64,000 bases of DNA from positions 62,001 through 126,000 of the forward strand of contig JAKATL010000002.1 in the NCBI GenBank assembly GCA_021827985.1, given 5' to 3'. This DNA comes from a bacterium. Its GTDB lineage: Bacteria > Chloroflexota > Dormibacteria > Aeolococcales > Bog-877. The notes below the pieces were generated by a model. The model did no database searches. It saw only the letters and a program-made list of their open reading frames with translations, and was not told the DNA's origin. Below, in pieces: positions 45,790-54,287 of the stretch. The position numbers and the translations under genes are program-made. The stretch's first letter is position 1. The number at the start of each line of letters is the position of its first letter.

Positions 45790-46525
45790 GGGTGTCACCG
45801 CTGGATACGGCAAGGTACCCATAGTCCAGGGGGTGTCGGCGCGGGCCGCCGAGGGTCAGGTGGTCAGCATCGTTGGTCCGAACGGGGCCGGAAAGTCCAC
45901 CTTCCTCAAGTCGGTATTTGGGCTACTCCGCAAGCTCGAGGGGTCGGTGACCGTGGGCGGGGTCGACGTCACCAATCTGCCGCCTTACCGAATCGCCGCC
46001 AGCGGGATGGCCTACGTCCCCCAGGTCAACAACGTCTTCCCGTCCATGTCCGTGGTGGAGAACCTGGAGATGGGCGCCTACATCCGGCGCGCCGGCGTGG
46101 AGCGTCGGATCGAGGAGGTGCTGGCCATCTTCCCCGACCTGCAGCGGGCCCGGCGGGGCAAGGCCGGGGTCTTGAGCGGGGGCCAGCGCAACATGTTGGG
46201 GATGGCGCGGGCTCTGATGCTGGAGCCCAAGGTGGTCCTGCTGGACGAGCCCACCGCCGGCCTCTCACCGCAGTACACCACCGTGGTCTGGCAGCAGGTG
46301 AGGCGGATCGCCGAGCAGGGAACGGCCGTGGTGGTCGTCGAGCAGAACGTGGACATGGCCGTCCGCCACTCCGACTGGACCTACGTGCTGGTGGCGGGGC
46401 GCAACCGACTTGACGGACCGGCTGCCGAGGTGGGCAAGCAGGACCTTAGTGCCATCTTCCTGGGGGGCGGCGGTGGGGCGGACTCCGAGGTGGGACAGAC
46501 GGCGGGCGGTGGGTCGAGGAGGTGA
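45770..46525 (+). CDS. livF: ABC transporter ATP-binding protein LivF
   Basis: A 251-residue ATPase. Walker A GPNGAGKST (about 34-42), GMAYVPQVNNVFPSMSVVENL (Q-loop region), signature VLSGGQRNMLGMARALM and Walker B VVLLDEPTAGLS. ATG 45770 has GGAGGAGGG upstream. With LivG it forms the nucleotide-binding dimer. The C-terminal 15 residues are Gly-rich. Confidence 0.92.
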   Translation: MSVLSAEGVTAGYGKVPIVQGVSARAAEGQVVSIVGPNGAGKSTFLKSVFGLLRKLEGSVTVGGVDVTNLPPYRIAASGMAYVPQVNNVFPSMSVVENLEMGAYIRRAGVERRIEEVLAIFPDLQRARRGKAGVLSGGQRNMLGMARALMLEPKVVLLDEPTAGLSPQYTTVVWQQVRRIAEQGTAVVVVEQNVDMAVRHSDWTYVLVAGRNRLDGPAAEVGKQDLSAIFLGGGGGADSEVGQTAGGGSRR

Positions 46526-46575
46526 GGCACTGGATCTGACCGGGAAGCGACGGGTTCTTCGGTAGCGAAAGGGAA

Positions 46576-47841
46576 ATGGAGGGTAGCAACTTGAGATTCG
46601 GTTTTCGAAAGGCGGGCTGGGCGGGGATGGGGCTCTTTGCCATCCTCCTGGCCGCCTGCGGCAGCACCGCTACGACCGCGAACCACTCGATTCCGAGTGG
46701 GCCAATCAGCGTGGGAGAGCTCCTGCCCATGACCGGGGCGGAGTCCTTCGTAGGACAGTGGTTCCTGCATGGGATCAAGGCGGGGATCTACGCCGTCAAC
46801 TCCAACGGTGGGGTGGACGGCCATAAGTTCAGCGCCACCCTGGAGGACACCGCCGGTGACCCGGTGGACGCGGTGACGGCGCTCCAGACGCTCCTCACCC
46901 ATTCTCCGGTGGTGGTGTTCGGCCCCAGCTCCCTGGAGATCGAGGGCGTGGACAAGAGCTTCAGCACTGACCACGTGGTGGACTTCATGGAGGGAGGCGC
47001 CACCTTCCTGGACCACATGACCTTCCCCTACGTTTACCGGGTCTTCCCCTCCGACTCCGTGCTGCTGACGGGTGAGGCCTATTACGCCCTGCACACCGGC
47101 TGCTCAACCGCCAGCCTGATGTACACCAACGACGCCAACGCCCAGGCCGAGGTTCCGCCTCTGGTCAAGGCGTTCACCGGCCACGGTGGCCACATCCTCA
47201 GCAACCAGCAGATCGTTCCCGATCAGACCTCCTACCTGAGCGAGGTCCAGGTCGCGTTCCAGGGCAACCCGCAGTGCGTGTTCTTCCACGCCGACCCCCA
47301 GACCGCCAGCACTCTGTTCGCCAACGTGAAGCAGCTGGGGCACATGAACGTCCGCTTCATCACCGGTGACACCGGAGCCAGCATCCAGCTGGCGAACGCC
47401 ATGGGGCTGAGCACCGCGAGCCACTGGATGACCGGGATGGCCGGGACCACCCCGTATGGCGCCGCCAACAGCGCCTTCCTGAGCGCCTACCAGGCGGTGT
47501 GGAACACCAACAAGCCCCTCCCCGCCTCGCCGGCTATGTACGACGCGGTGGTGATGGCGGCCCTCGCCATGACCGCCGCCCACTCCACCAACCCGGTGGT
47601 GTGGCGACCCTACATCCTCAAGATCTCCAACCCGCCGGGCACCGCGTGCTACACCTACCCGAGCTGCGTGAAGCTGCTCAAGGCCGGCAAGAAGATCAAC
47701 TACCAGGGCGCCAGCGGGAACGAGGACTTCAACCAGTACCACAATGTCTTCACCCCGCTGCAGGTGGTGCAGTTCGACTCCAGCGGCAAGCTGCACACCA
47801 TCTACTCTGTCTCGACAGCCGACCTGAACTCCTACTACTGA
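46576..47841 (+). CDS. ABC transporter substrate-binding lipoprotein (LivK type)
   Basis: A 421-residue type I periplasmic-binding protein. It has a lipoprotein signal with lipobox LLAAC (Cys28) and then a Thr/Ser linker. It begins SVGELLPMTGAESFVGQWFLHGIKAGIYAVNSNGGVDG, the standard LivK opening, later KFSATLEDTAGDPVDAVTALQTL. Two further Cys pairs (such as CSTASL and CVKLLKAG) may form disulfides. The ligand may not be an amino acid: related systems take up amides, urea or aromatic acids. ATG 46576 is used here; TTG 46591 with GGAGGG upstream is an equally good start. A strong hairpin follows. Confidence 0.9.
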   Translation: MEGSNLRFGFRKAGWAGMGLFAILLAACGSTATTANHSIPSGPISVGELLPMTGAESFVGQWFLHGIKAGIYAVNSNGGVDGHKFSATLEDTAGDPVDAVTALQTLLTHSPVVVFGPSSLEIEGVDKSFSTDHVVDFMEGGATFLDHMTFPYVYRVFPSDSVLLTGEAYYALHTGCSTASLMYTNDANAQAEVPPLVKAFTGHGGHILSNQQIVPDQTSYLSEVQVAFQGNPQCVFFHADPQTASTLFANVKQLGHMNVRFITGDTGASIQLANAMGLSTASHWMTGMAGTTPYGAANSAFLSAYQAVWNTNKPLPASPAMYDAVVMAALAMTAAHSTNPVVWRPYILKISNPPGTACYTYPSCVKLLKAGKKINYQGASGNEDFNQYHNVFTPLQVVQFDSSGKLHTIYSVSTADLNSYY

Positions 47842-47858
47842 GCAGAGTGCCCGGGCGA

Positions 47859-47882
47859 GGGGGCCGGCGCGGGCCGGCCCCC
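47859..47882 (+). terminator. Strong hairpin after the liv operon
   Basis: GGGGGCCGGC-GCGG-GCCGGCCCCC, a perfect 10-bp stem 17 bases after the binding-protein stop. There is no U-tract. Confidence 0.6.
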
Positions 47883-48185
47883 GACCTCGGGCTCGCTCCG
47901 TCCCTCGCTGGAGACCCTCAGATGCATCCGGCGCAGACTTGATCTGCTGGCTGGGCCGCGCCCGGATCGCCGGACACGGGTCGGGCGTCGGCCCGATCAG
48001 GGGCGCGAGAGCTTCGAGGCTGGCGCCGCCGGGCCGCCACTGACATACGTTGGGCGCCCCGTCCCAGCCCGGCCACGGGGCCCGTTCCAGTTCGCGGCTG
48101 CCTGGGCGACGTAGACTGGGCCGAGGCGAGACAGCCGGGCGGACGCCGGACGGGCCAACGCTCGGCGCGTTCGAGTGAGGACCAC
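47883..48185. other. Non-coding gap before aroQ
   Basis: About 300 bases with no supportable gene on either strand; the only open frame is Arg/Pro-rich and looks like a GC-rich artefact. A TAGACT hexamer at 48112-48117 could be a -10 for aroQ, with about 65 bases of leader. Confidence 0.5.
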
Positions 48186-48635
48186 ATGCAGCCTGCGCGC
48201 TTTCGGATCCTGGTGCTGAACGGCCCCAACCTCAATCTCCTGGGAAGCCGGGAGCCTGCGGTGTACGGTGAGGAGACCCTGGAGACGATCTCCGACCGTC
48301 TGAGGGCGATGGCTCCGGAGCTCGGCTGCGAGATGGAGTTCTTTCAGGCCAACGGCGAGGGCGAGATCATCGACGCTCTCCACCGTGCACCAGCGACGTT
48401 CGACGGGGTGGTGCTCAACCCCGGGGCCCTCGGCCACTACAGCTACGCACTGAGGGATGCGGTGAGTGGGGTGGGGCTTCCAGTTTTCGAGGTCCACCTC
48501 AGCAATGTCTTCGCCCGGGAGCCATTCCGAAGAATACTGGTGATTGCCCCGGTTGCCACGGGTGTCATTGTTGGAGCCGGGGCGATGGGATACGAGCTGG
48601 CGATCCGGGGCCTTCTGGCCCAACTTCGCCGGTGA
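48186..48635 (+). CDS. aroQ: Type II 3-dehydroquinate dehydratase
   Basis: A 149-residue dodecameric-type dehydroquinase interconverting 3-dehydroquinate and 3-dehydroshikimate. Active-site residues are present: Asn in NGPNLNLLG, Arg and catalytic Tyr in REPAVYG (about 23-29), Asn and His in NPGALGHYS (about 79-87), Glu/His in EVHLSN and Arg in FAREPFRR. Consensus parts that differ are NPGAYTHTS and FRHHS. It sits between a transporter and a dienelactone hydrolase, not with shikimate genes, so a catabolic role on quinate-like compounds is possible. ATG 48186 follows GTGAGGACC. Confidence 0.85.
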   Translation: MQPARFRILVLNGPNLNLLGSREPAVYGEETLETISDRLRAMAPELGCEMEFFQANGEGEIIDALHRAPATFDGVVLNPGALGHYSYALRDAVSGVGLPVFEVHLSNVFAREPFRRILVIAPVATGVIVGAGAMGYELAIRGLLAQLRR

Positions 48636-48695
48636 TCTTGGGCCTGGACAGGCTGGTCGGCAAACTGTCGATGCGTTCTGTTGGGAGGTACGGCA

Positions 48696-49439
48696 TTGGA
48701 TGAGGCGATCCGGGCTGGCGTGGTGGAGATCGCAGGGCATGGGGGGGACCCGATTCGGGCGTACTTCGCCGAGCCGTTGGAGTCGGGAAGCCGACCAGGC
48801 ATGGTGGTGATCCATCACATGCCGGGGCTGGACCGGCAGACCAAGGAGACCGTCCGGCGCTTCGCGGCGCAGGGTTACTTCGCCATCAGCCCGAACCTGT
48901 ACTGGCGGGAGGCGCCGGGGGCCGAGCCGGACGATGCCGCCGCGGCTGCCCGGGCGAGGGGCGGGGTGCCGGACGACCGGCTGGTGGGAGACGTCGGCGG
49001 AGCGGCAGACTTCCTGAGGGCCAGGCCGTTGGCGTCGGGCAAGGTGGGGGTTATCGGCTACTGTTCCGGTGGGCGGCAGGCGGTTCTGGCGGCTTGCCAC
49101 CTGCCTATGCAGGCCGCCGTCGATTGCTACGGTGCCTTCGTGGTGGGCCAACCGCCCGAGGGCTTCCCCATCCCCATCAGCAACCTGACCGCCCAGCTCC
49201 CGAACCTCGGCTGCCCTCTCCTGGGGCTTTTCGGGGAGGATGACCAGCACCCGTCGCCGGCCGAGACCGCGGAGCTGGATGCCCTCCTCACCGGGCACGG
49301 CAAGGAGCACGATTTCACGACCTATCCGGGGGCTGGGCACGCGTTCTTCGCCGTGGACCGGCCCAGCTACCGGCCTGAGGCGGCGGTGGACGGATGGGGG
49401 CGAATCTTCGCGTTCTTGGGCAGGACCCTGGAGGGCTGA
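48696..49439 (+). CDS. Dienelactone hydrolase family protein
   Basis: A 247-residue alpha/beta hydrolase. Triad as in dienelactone hydrolases: Cys in VIGYCSGGRQ (about 121), Asp in LFGEDDQHPS (near 184) and His in YPGAGHAFFAV (near 213). The family's GYCLGG is here GYCSGG, and the Glu of the usual HEIFG segment is missing (IHHMPGLD). It may hydrolyse a lactone from aromatic ring cleavage, which would fit the nearby dioxygenase. TTG 48696 is preferred, with GGGAGG 5 bases upstream; a TTG 15 bases earlier is possible. Confidence 0.82.
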   Translation: MDEAIRAGVVEIAGHGGDPIRAYFAEPLESGSRPGMVVIHHMPGLDRQTKETVRRFAAQGYFAISPNLYWREAPGAEPDDAAAAARARGGVPDDRLVGDVGGAADFLRARPLASGKVGVIGYCSGGRQAVLAACHLPMQAAVDCYGAFVVGQPPEGFPIPISNLTAQLPNLGCPLLGLFGEDDQHPSPAETAELDALLTGHGKEHDFTTYPGAGHAFFAVDRPSYRPEAAVDGWGRIFAFLGRTLEG

Positions 49440-49441
49440 AT

Positions 49442-49705
49442 ATGTGCACCTATCTCACCAAGCGACTCGGGGTGGCCGGAAGCGGCAAGGGTGCCGCCGG
49501 GTGGATGCGTGTGACTGACGCGACCGTCTACCTCGACCATCCGGCGCATGCACCTGCTGACCACACCCTCAACATCGACCTGCTCAACCCTGACCTCGGT
49601 CCGGCGGCACGGGTGGCGCTGGAGCTGGAACCGCGGTCAGCGCGGGAGCTGGCCGAGGCCATCCTCGAGATGCTGGCGGCTGAGACGGTGCCTCCGGCCG
49701 CCTAG
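49442..49705 (+). CDS. DUF6295-like small protein
   Basis: An 87-residue protein starting MCTYLTKRLGVAGSGKG, followed by TVYLDHPAHAPADHTLNIDLLNP. This resembles the small conserved DUF6295 family seen mainly in actinobacteria; the function is unknown. Conserved His and Asp residues could bind a metal, but this is a guess. The ATG lies 2 bases after the dienelactone hydrolase stop. The C-terminus overlaps the convergent deoA gene by 4 bases. Confidence 0.65.
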   Translation: MCTYLTKRLGVAGSGKGAAGWMRVTDATVYLDHPAHAPADHTLNIDLLNPDLGPAARVALELEPRSARELAEAILEMLAAETVPPAA

Positions 49706-50988
49706 TCGCCAGCCACGTGCTCCAGCACCAGGCGCCGTGGTGGGGGCGGTGAGGATCGCACGCGAACCGCGCCCTTCAGAGCGAGCAGAGCGGGAGTGGG
49801 GTCCTGGCCCGGACGCCCCCACAGCTCAAGCAGTGGCTGGCCGCGCTCCACCGCAGCGCCTACCTTGGCGAGGCACATGATCCCGGCGACCGGATCGACG
49901 GGCTCGGAGGGCGAACGCCGCCCGCTCCCGAGCCTCCAGGCCGCCAGCCCGATGGCCCCCGCATCCAGCCGGGAGAGGAACCCTCTCCGGGGTGCGTCTA
50001 CGGTGGCCAGTCGCACTCCCAGGGGAAGTGGCGCCCCCGGAGCACCGCCCTGCGCCTTGACCATGGCGTTGAACCGCTCCCTGGCCACGCCGCCATCCAG
50101 GGCCACGACTGGGTCGGCGGTCTGGCCGCTCAGCCGTAGGAGTTCCCGTGCCTCCGCGAGCACCAGGTCGCGGAGGTCGGGAGGGCCACCCCCGGAGAGC
50201 ACGTCGATTGCCTCCCTCACCTCGAGGGCGTTGCCCACGGCCCTCCCCAGCGGCTGGTCCATGGCCGTGACCATGGCAACGGCTCGAATTTGGAATCCTG
50301 ATGCCAGCTCGACCAGTGTTGCCGCCAGCCGCCGCGCCCCAGCGGCCTTGGTCATCAGGGCCCCGCTACCGACCTTGACGTCGAAGAGCAGGCATTGGAC
50401 GCCCTCGGCCATCTTCTTGGAGACGATCGAGCCGGCGATGAGGGGTATGGATTGAACGGTGGCGGTCGCGTCGCGCAGGGCATACAGGCGGCGGTCCGCG
50501 GGAGCCAGCTCCGGTGAGGCGGCCGCGATGACGCAACCCACCTCCCGCACCACCCTCATGATCTCGCTCGAAGAGAGCTCACAGCGGACTCCGGGGATCG
50601 ACTCCATCTTGTCCAGCGTCCCTCCGGTCGTGCCCAGCGTCCGACCCGACAGCTGGGGCACGAAGCAACCGAGCGCGGCCATGAGCGGCACCAGGACCAG
50701 GGAGACCTTGTCCCCGACTCCTCCAGTGGAGTGCTTGTCGACCGTCGGCCCGGGCAGTCCACTAAGATCCAGGCGGCCGCCACTCTCGGCCATGGAGGCT
50801 GTAAGCTCTCGCAGCTCCTCCTCGGTGAGGCCCCGCCAGCAGACCGCCATCAGCCAGGAGGCCATCTGGGCCTCGGCGGTCTGGCCGTCGAGATAGTCGC
50901 CCACTAGCTGGCGGATCTCGCCCGGGGCCAGGGCCCGGCCCCGGCGCTTGTCGGCGATCAGCTCCACGGTCGCTCGGGCTGACGCCAT
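49702..50988 (-). CDS. deoA: Thymidine/pyrimidine-nucleoside phosphorylase
   Basis: A 428-residue nucleoside phosphorylase that splits thymidine or uridine into base and sugar-1-phosphate. It shows the signature SGRTLGTTGGTLDKMESIPG (about 113-132), KHSTGGVGDKVSLVL (phosphate site, about 83-97), the KMAEG segment and VKVGSGALM. Length is typical. Deoxyribonucleoside salvage with the upstream cytidine deaminase gene; the start overlaps the cdd stop by one base (TGATG). Confidence 0.92.
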   Translation of the reverse strand: MASARATVELIADKRRGRALAPGEIRQLVGDYLDGQTAEAQMASWLMAVCWRGLTEEELRELTASMAESGGRLDLSGLPGPTVDKHSTGGVGDKVSLVLVPLMAALGCFVPQLSGRTLGTTGGTLDKMESIPGVRCELSSSEIMRVVREVGCVIAAASPELAPADRRLYALRDATATVQSIPLIAGSIVSKKMAEGVQCLLFDVKVGSGALMTKAAGARRLAATLVELASGFQIRAVAMVTAMDQPLGRAVGNALEVREAIDVLSGGGPPDLRDLVLAEARELLRLSGQTADPVVALDGGVARERFNAMVKAQGGAPGAPLPLGVRLATVDAPRRGFLSRLDAGAIGLAAWRLGSGRRSPSEPVDPVAGIMCLAKVGAAVERGQPLLELWGRPGQDPTPALLALKGAVRVRSSPPPPRRLVLEHVAGD

Positions 50989-51407
50989 CAGCGCTGGCTG
51001 CGCTGGAGGTCCTCCGGTCCGAAGGCCATTGGGAGGAGATCGGCCACAGTGAGCGGAGGGCGGTCGGGCCCGTCGTCGATCACGAGCTCTGGTCCGCCCA
51101 GCTCATGGAGCAGCTGTCGGCAGCGCCCACAGGGGGTCAGAGGAGCACCGTCCCCGGCGCACACGGCGACGGCCACAAGGCGCGTCCCGCCACCGGCTCG
51201 GAGGGCCGAGACCAGCCCGCACTCGGCGCAGAGGGTGAGTCCGTAGGAGGCGTTCTCGACGTTGCACCCGGTCACCAGGCGGCCCTGGTCGTCGATGCCG
51301 GCGGCGCCCACTCGGAGCCCGGAGTAGGGGGCGTAGGCGCCGGCCGCCGCCTCCAATGCGCGGCGCCTCAGAGCACTCCAATCGATCACCGTGCCGTCCT
51401 GGGTCAC
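50988..51407 (-). CDS. cdd: Cytidine deaminase
   Basis: A 139-residue zinc enzyme deaminating cytidine and deoxycytidine. Zinc and catalytic residues: CAEC in SYGLTLCAECGLVSA (Cys and Glu, about 60-63) and PCGRCRQ (two Cys). Also NVENASYG and AYAPYSGLRVGA. It is a tetrameric three-cysteine type. GTG start with a TAAGAT -10 hexamer 6 bases upstream. Confidence 0.93.
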   Translation of the reverse strand: MTQDGTVIDWSALRRRALEAAAGAYAPYSGLRVGAAGIDDQGRLVTGCNVENASYGLTLCAECGLVSALRAGGGTRLVAVAVCAGDGAPLTPCGRCRQLLHELGGPELVIDDGPDRPPLTVADLLPMAFGPEDLQRSQR

Positions 51408-51413
51408 CTGGGC

Positions 51414-51419
51414 ATCTTA
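51414..51419 (-). promoter_or_regulatory. -10 element of cdd-deoA
   Basis: TAAGAT on the minus strand, 6 bases before the GTG of cdd. Leaderless geometry. Confidence 0.45.
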
Positions 51420-51566
51420 GAGGTCTGCGCGTCGGGCTGGGAGGTGCCCGGAAACGTCCCTCTGCCCACCCCGGTAAAGTCGGGTGCGGGAGCTCCGGGT
51501 GAGAAGGGGGGGGCGCCTCCGGCATGGCAGGCCGAAAGCGGTCTGCCGGTTCAAAGGGTATGAGGG

Positions 51567-52787
51567 ATGGACATGGCCAAGATCAAGGTTGCGGGTCCGG
51601 TTGTTGAGCTTGACGGGGACGAGATGACCAAGGTGATCTGGCAGCTGATCAAGGACCAGCTAATCCTGCCCCATCTGGAGCTGGACATCCGCTACTTCGA
51701 TCTGGGAATCGAGAATCGCGATGCCACCGATGACCGGGTCACCGTGCAGGCGGCGGAGGCCATCCGGGACTTCGGGGTGGGGATCAAGTGCGCCACCATC
51801 ACCCCAGACGAGGCTCGGGTGGCGGAGTTCGGGCTCAAGCGCATGTGGAAGTCGCCCAACGGGACCATCCGCAACATCCTGGGGGGGGTGATATTCCGCG
51901 AGCCGATCGTGATGCAGAACATCCCCCGGCTGGTGCCCAGCTGGACCAAGCCGATAGTGATCGGCCGTCATGCCCACGGCGACCAGTACCGCGCCACCGA
52001 CTTCGTCGTACCCGGTCCGGGCAAGGTCACCATCACCTACACACCCAGGGACGGGTCCCCGGCCAAGACCTACGAGGTGGCCGAGTACGAGGGGGGCGGG
52101 GTCGCCATGGCGATGTACAACTTCGACGACTCGATCCGGGACTTCGCCAGGGCGTGCTTGCGCTACGGCCTGACCCGCCACTACCCCGTCTACCTCTCCA
52201 CCAAGAACACCATCCTCAAGGCCTACGACGGCCGCTTCAAGGACCTCTTCGCCGAGGTCTTCGCCGCCGAGTTCGCTACCCAGTTCGCCGAAGCCGGGAT
52301 CACCTATGAGCACCGGCTGATCGACGACATGGTGGCCGCCGCCCTGAAGTGGGGCGGGGGGTACCTATGGGCCTGCAAGAACTATGACGGTGACGTCCAG
52401 TCGGATGCGGTGGCCCAGGGCTTCGGATCACTGGGGCTCATGACCAGCGTCCTGTTGACCCCGGACGGGAAGACCATGGAGGCGGAGGCGGCGCATGGCA
52501 CCGTCACCCGGCACTACCGCATGCACCAGAAGGGCGAGCCCACCTCCACCAACCCCATCGCGTCGATATTCGCCTGGACCAGGGGGCTGGCTCACCGCGG
52601 CCGGCTGGATGGCAATCGGGACCTGATGGCGTTCAGCGAGACCTTGGAGTCGGTCTGCGTGCGCACCGTGGAGGGGGGCCAGATGACCAAGGACCTCGCG
52701 CTCCTGGTCGGACCGAGCCAGAGCTATCTCAGCACCGAGGCGTTCATGTCCGCCCTGGCCGAGAACCTCGAGGCCGCATTGGCCTGA
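51567..52787 (+). CDS. icd: NADP-dependent isocitrate dehydrogenase (eukaryotic-like type)
   Basis: A 406-residue TCA enzyme forming 2-oxoglutarate and NADPH. It belongs to the homodimeric eukaryotic-like class: [21 protein letters not shown] at the start, [12 protein letters not shown] (substrate-binding Ser/Asn/Arg), [20 protein letters not shown] (catalytic Lys) and [12 protein letters not shown] (NADP-binding). The first ATG (51567) follows TGAGGG; the second ATG (51573) is also possible. It faces gltA, so two consecutive TCA steps share a terminator region. Confidence 0.93.
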   Translation: MDMAKIKVAGPVVELDGDEMTKVIWQLIKDQLILPHLELDIRYFDLGIENRDATDDRVTVQAAEAIRDFGVGIKCATITPDEARVAEFGLKRMWKSPNGTIRNILGGVIFREPIVMQNIPRLVPSWTKPIVIGRHAHGDQYRATDFVVPGPGKVTITYTPRDGSPAKTYEVAEYEGGGVAMAMYNFDDSIRDFARACLRYGLTRHYPVYLSTKNTILKAYDGRFKDLFAEVFAAEFATQFAEAGITYEHRLIDDMVAAALKWGGGYLWACKNYDGDVQSDAVAQGFGSLGLMTSVLLTPDGKTMEAEAAHGTVTRHYRMHQKGEPTSTNPIASIFAWTRGLAHRGRLDGNRDLMAFSETLESVCVRTVEGGQMTKDLALLVGPSQSYLSTEAFMSALAENLEAALA

Positions 52788-52796
52788 GGTTGCGCC

Positions 52797-52824
52797 GGCC
52801 CCGGGGCGCTGCCGCCCCGGGGCC
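52797..52824. terminator. Strong convergent hairpin between icd and gltA
   Basis: GGCCCCGGGGCG-CTGC-CGCCCCGGGGCC, a perfect 12-bp stem with a 4-base loop in the 49-base gap. It can act in both directions. No U-tract. Confidence 0.65.
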
Positions 52825-52836
52825 GCACCCGGCCGC

Positions 52837-54126
52837 TCAGGCGCCGAGGTGGCGGAGCTCCGGGCCGACGTACAGCTGGCGTGGGCGTCCGATCTTCTGC
52901 TCGGGGTCGAGGAGCCCCTCCTGCCAGTGGGCCAGCCAGCCGGGGGTGCGCCCGATGGCGAAAAGCACCGGGAACATCTCCACCGGGATGCCCATGGCGA
53001 GGTAGATGATCCCAGAGTAGAAGTCGACGTTGGGGTACAGCTTGTGGTTGATGAAGTAGTCGTCCTCAAGGGCGATCTTCTCGATCTCCAGGGCGATGTC
53101 CAAGAGTGGGCTCGGCCCCGTCACCTCGAACACCTCCTCCGCAACCCGCTTGATCAGCTGGGCCCGGGGGTCGAAGTTCTTGTACACCCGGTGGCCGAAG
53201 CCCATGAGGCGGAACTCGCCCTCCTTGACCCTCTTGATGTAGTCCGGAATGTTGGCCACCGACCCGATGCTTCGCAGCATCCGCAGGACCTGTTCGTTGG
53301 CGCCTCCGTGAAGCGGTCCGTAGAGCGCGGCGCAGGCGGCCGACATCGCCGAGTAGGGGTCGGCCTGGGAGCTCCCCACCAGCCGCATGGTGCTGGTAGA
53401 ACAGTTCTGCTCATGGTCGGCATGGAGGATGAGGAGCACGTCCAGCGCATGTTCCAGGACCGGGTCGGGGTGGTACTTCAGCTCGGTCGCGCGCCACATC
53501 ATGTTGAGGAAGTTCGCCGAGTAGGAGAGCTCGTCGTCCGGGTAGGCGTAGTAGAGCCCCATGGCGTGCCGGTAGGCGAACGCCGCCAGGGTCGGCATCT
53601 TGGCGATGAGGCGGACGATCTGGCGGTGCCGGACCTCCGGGTCGTGTATCTGCTTGGCCTCCGGATAGAAGGTCGAAAGCGCCCCCACCGCTGACACCAG
53701 CATCCCCATGGGGTGGGCATCGTGGTGGAACCCGTCGATGAACTTCTTGATGCTCTCGTGGATGAACGTGTGGTTGGTGATGTCGCCCACCCATTCCAGG
53801 TGCTGGTCGGGGGTGGGCAGCTCCCCTGTGAGGAGTAGCTGCGCGACCTCCAGAAAGCTGTGCCGGGCAGCCAGCTCCTCGATGGGGTAACCGCGGTAGC
53901 GCAAGATGCCCTTGTCGCCGTCGATGAAGGTTATGCTGCTGCGGCAGCTGGCAGTATTTTGAAATGCCGGGTCGTAACCCATCAAGCCGAAGTCGTCGGG
54001 CCCCGTCTTGATCTTTCGCAGGTCCAGCGTGCGGATCGCCCCATCCACGATGGGGAGTTCATATGTCTTCCCCGTGCGGCTGTCGGTCACGGTTAGCGTG
54101 CCCTCGGCCGCTGCCTCCTCAGCCAT
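52837..54126 (-). CDS. gltA: Citrate synthase
   Basis: A 429-residue citrate synthase condensing acetyl-CoA with oxaloacetate. Catalytic residues: His in GPLHGGANEQV, the second His in MGFGHRVYKNFDPRA and the downstream Asp region. FHHDAHPMGMLVSAVGAL is also diagnostic. The N-terminal small beta domain (TVTDSRTGKTYELPI) marks the type II-like bacterial form. ATG 54126 has GGAGGTGAGG upstream. Confidence 0.95.
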   Translation of the reverse strand: MAEEAAAEGTLTVTDSRTGKTYELPIVDGAIRTLDLRKIKTGPDDFGLMGYDPAFQNTASCRSSITFIDGDKGILRYRGYPIEELAARHSFLEVAQLLLTGELPTPDQHLEWVGDITNHTFIHESIKKFIDGFHHDAHPMGMLVSAVGALSTFYPEAKQIHDPEVRHRQIVRLIAKMPTLAAFAYRHAMGLYYAYPDDELSYSANFLNMMWRATELKYHPDPVLEHALDVLLILHADHEQNCSTSTMRLVGSSQADPYSAMSAACAALYGPLHGGANEQVLRMLRSIGSVANIPDYIKRVKEGEFRLMGFGHRVYKNFDPRAQLIKRVAEEVFEVTGPSPLLDIALEIEKIALEDDYFINHKLYPNVDFYSGIIYLAMGIPVEMFPVLFAIGRTPGWLAHWQEGLLDPEQKIGRPRQLYVGPELRHLGA

Positions 54127-54287
54127 GCCTCACCTCCATCGATGAACCACGATTCGTCCATCTTGCGCCAAGTACATCTGCCAAGTCGAATTGACGATGG
54201 TGCTTGCGCCTATTGGCCGCGGGCCCGCCACCCTGAAGTCGAGGCCGAGTGCGCCGTCACCCGGGCCTCCCGGATGAGGGGACGGCC

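Noticed and set aside
47918-48235. 105-codon minus-strand frame across the gap before aroQ
   Set aside because: Arg/Pro/Ser-rich, no recognisable motif, and it runs into the aroQ coding region on the opposite strand.
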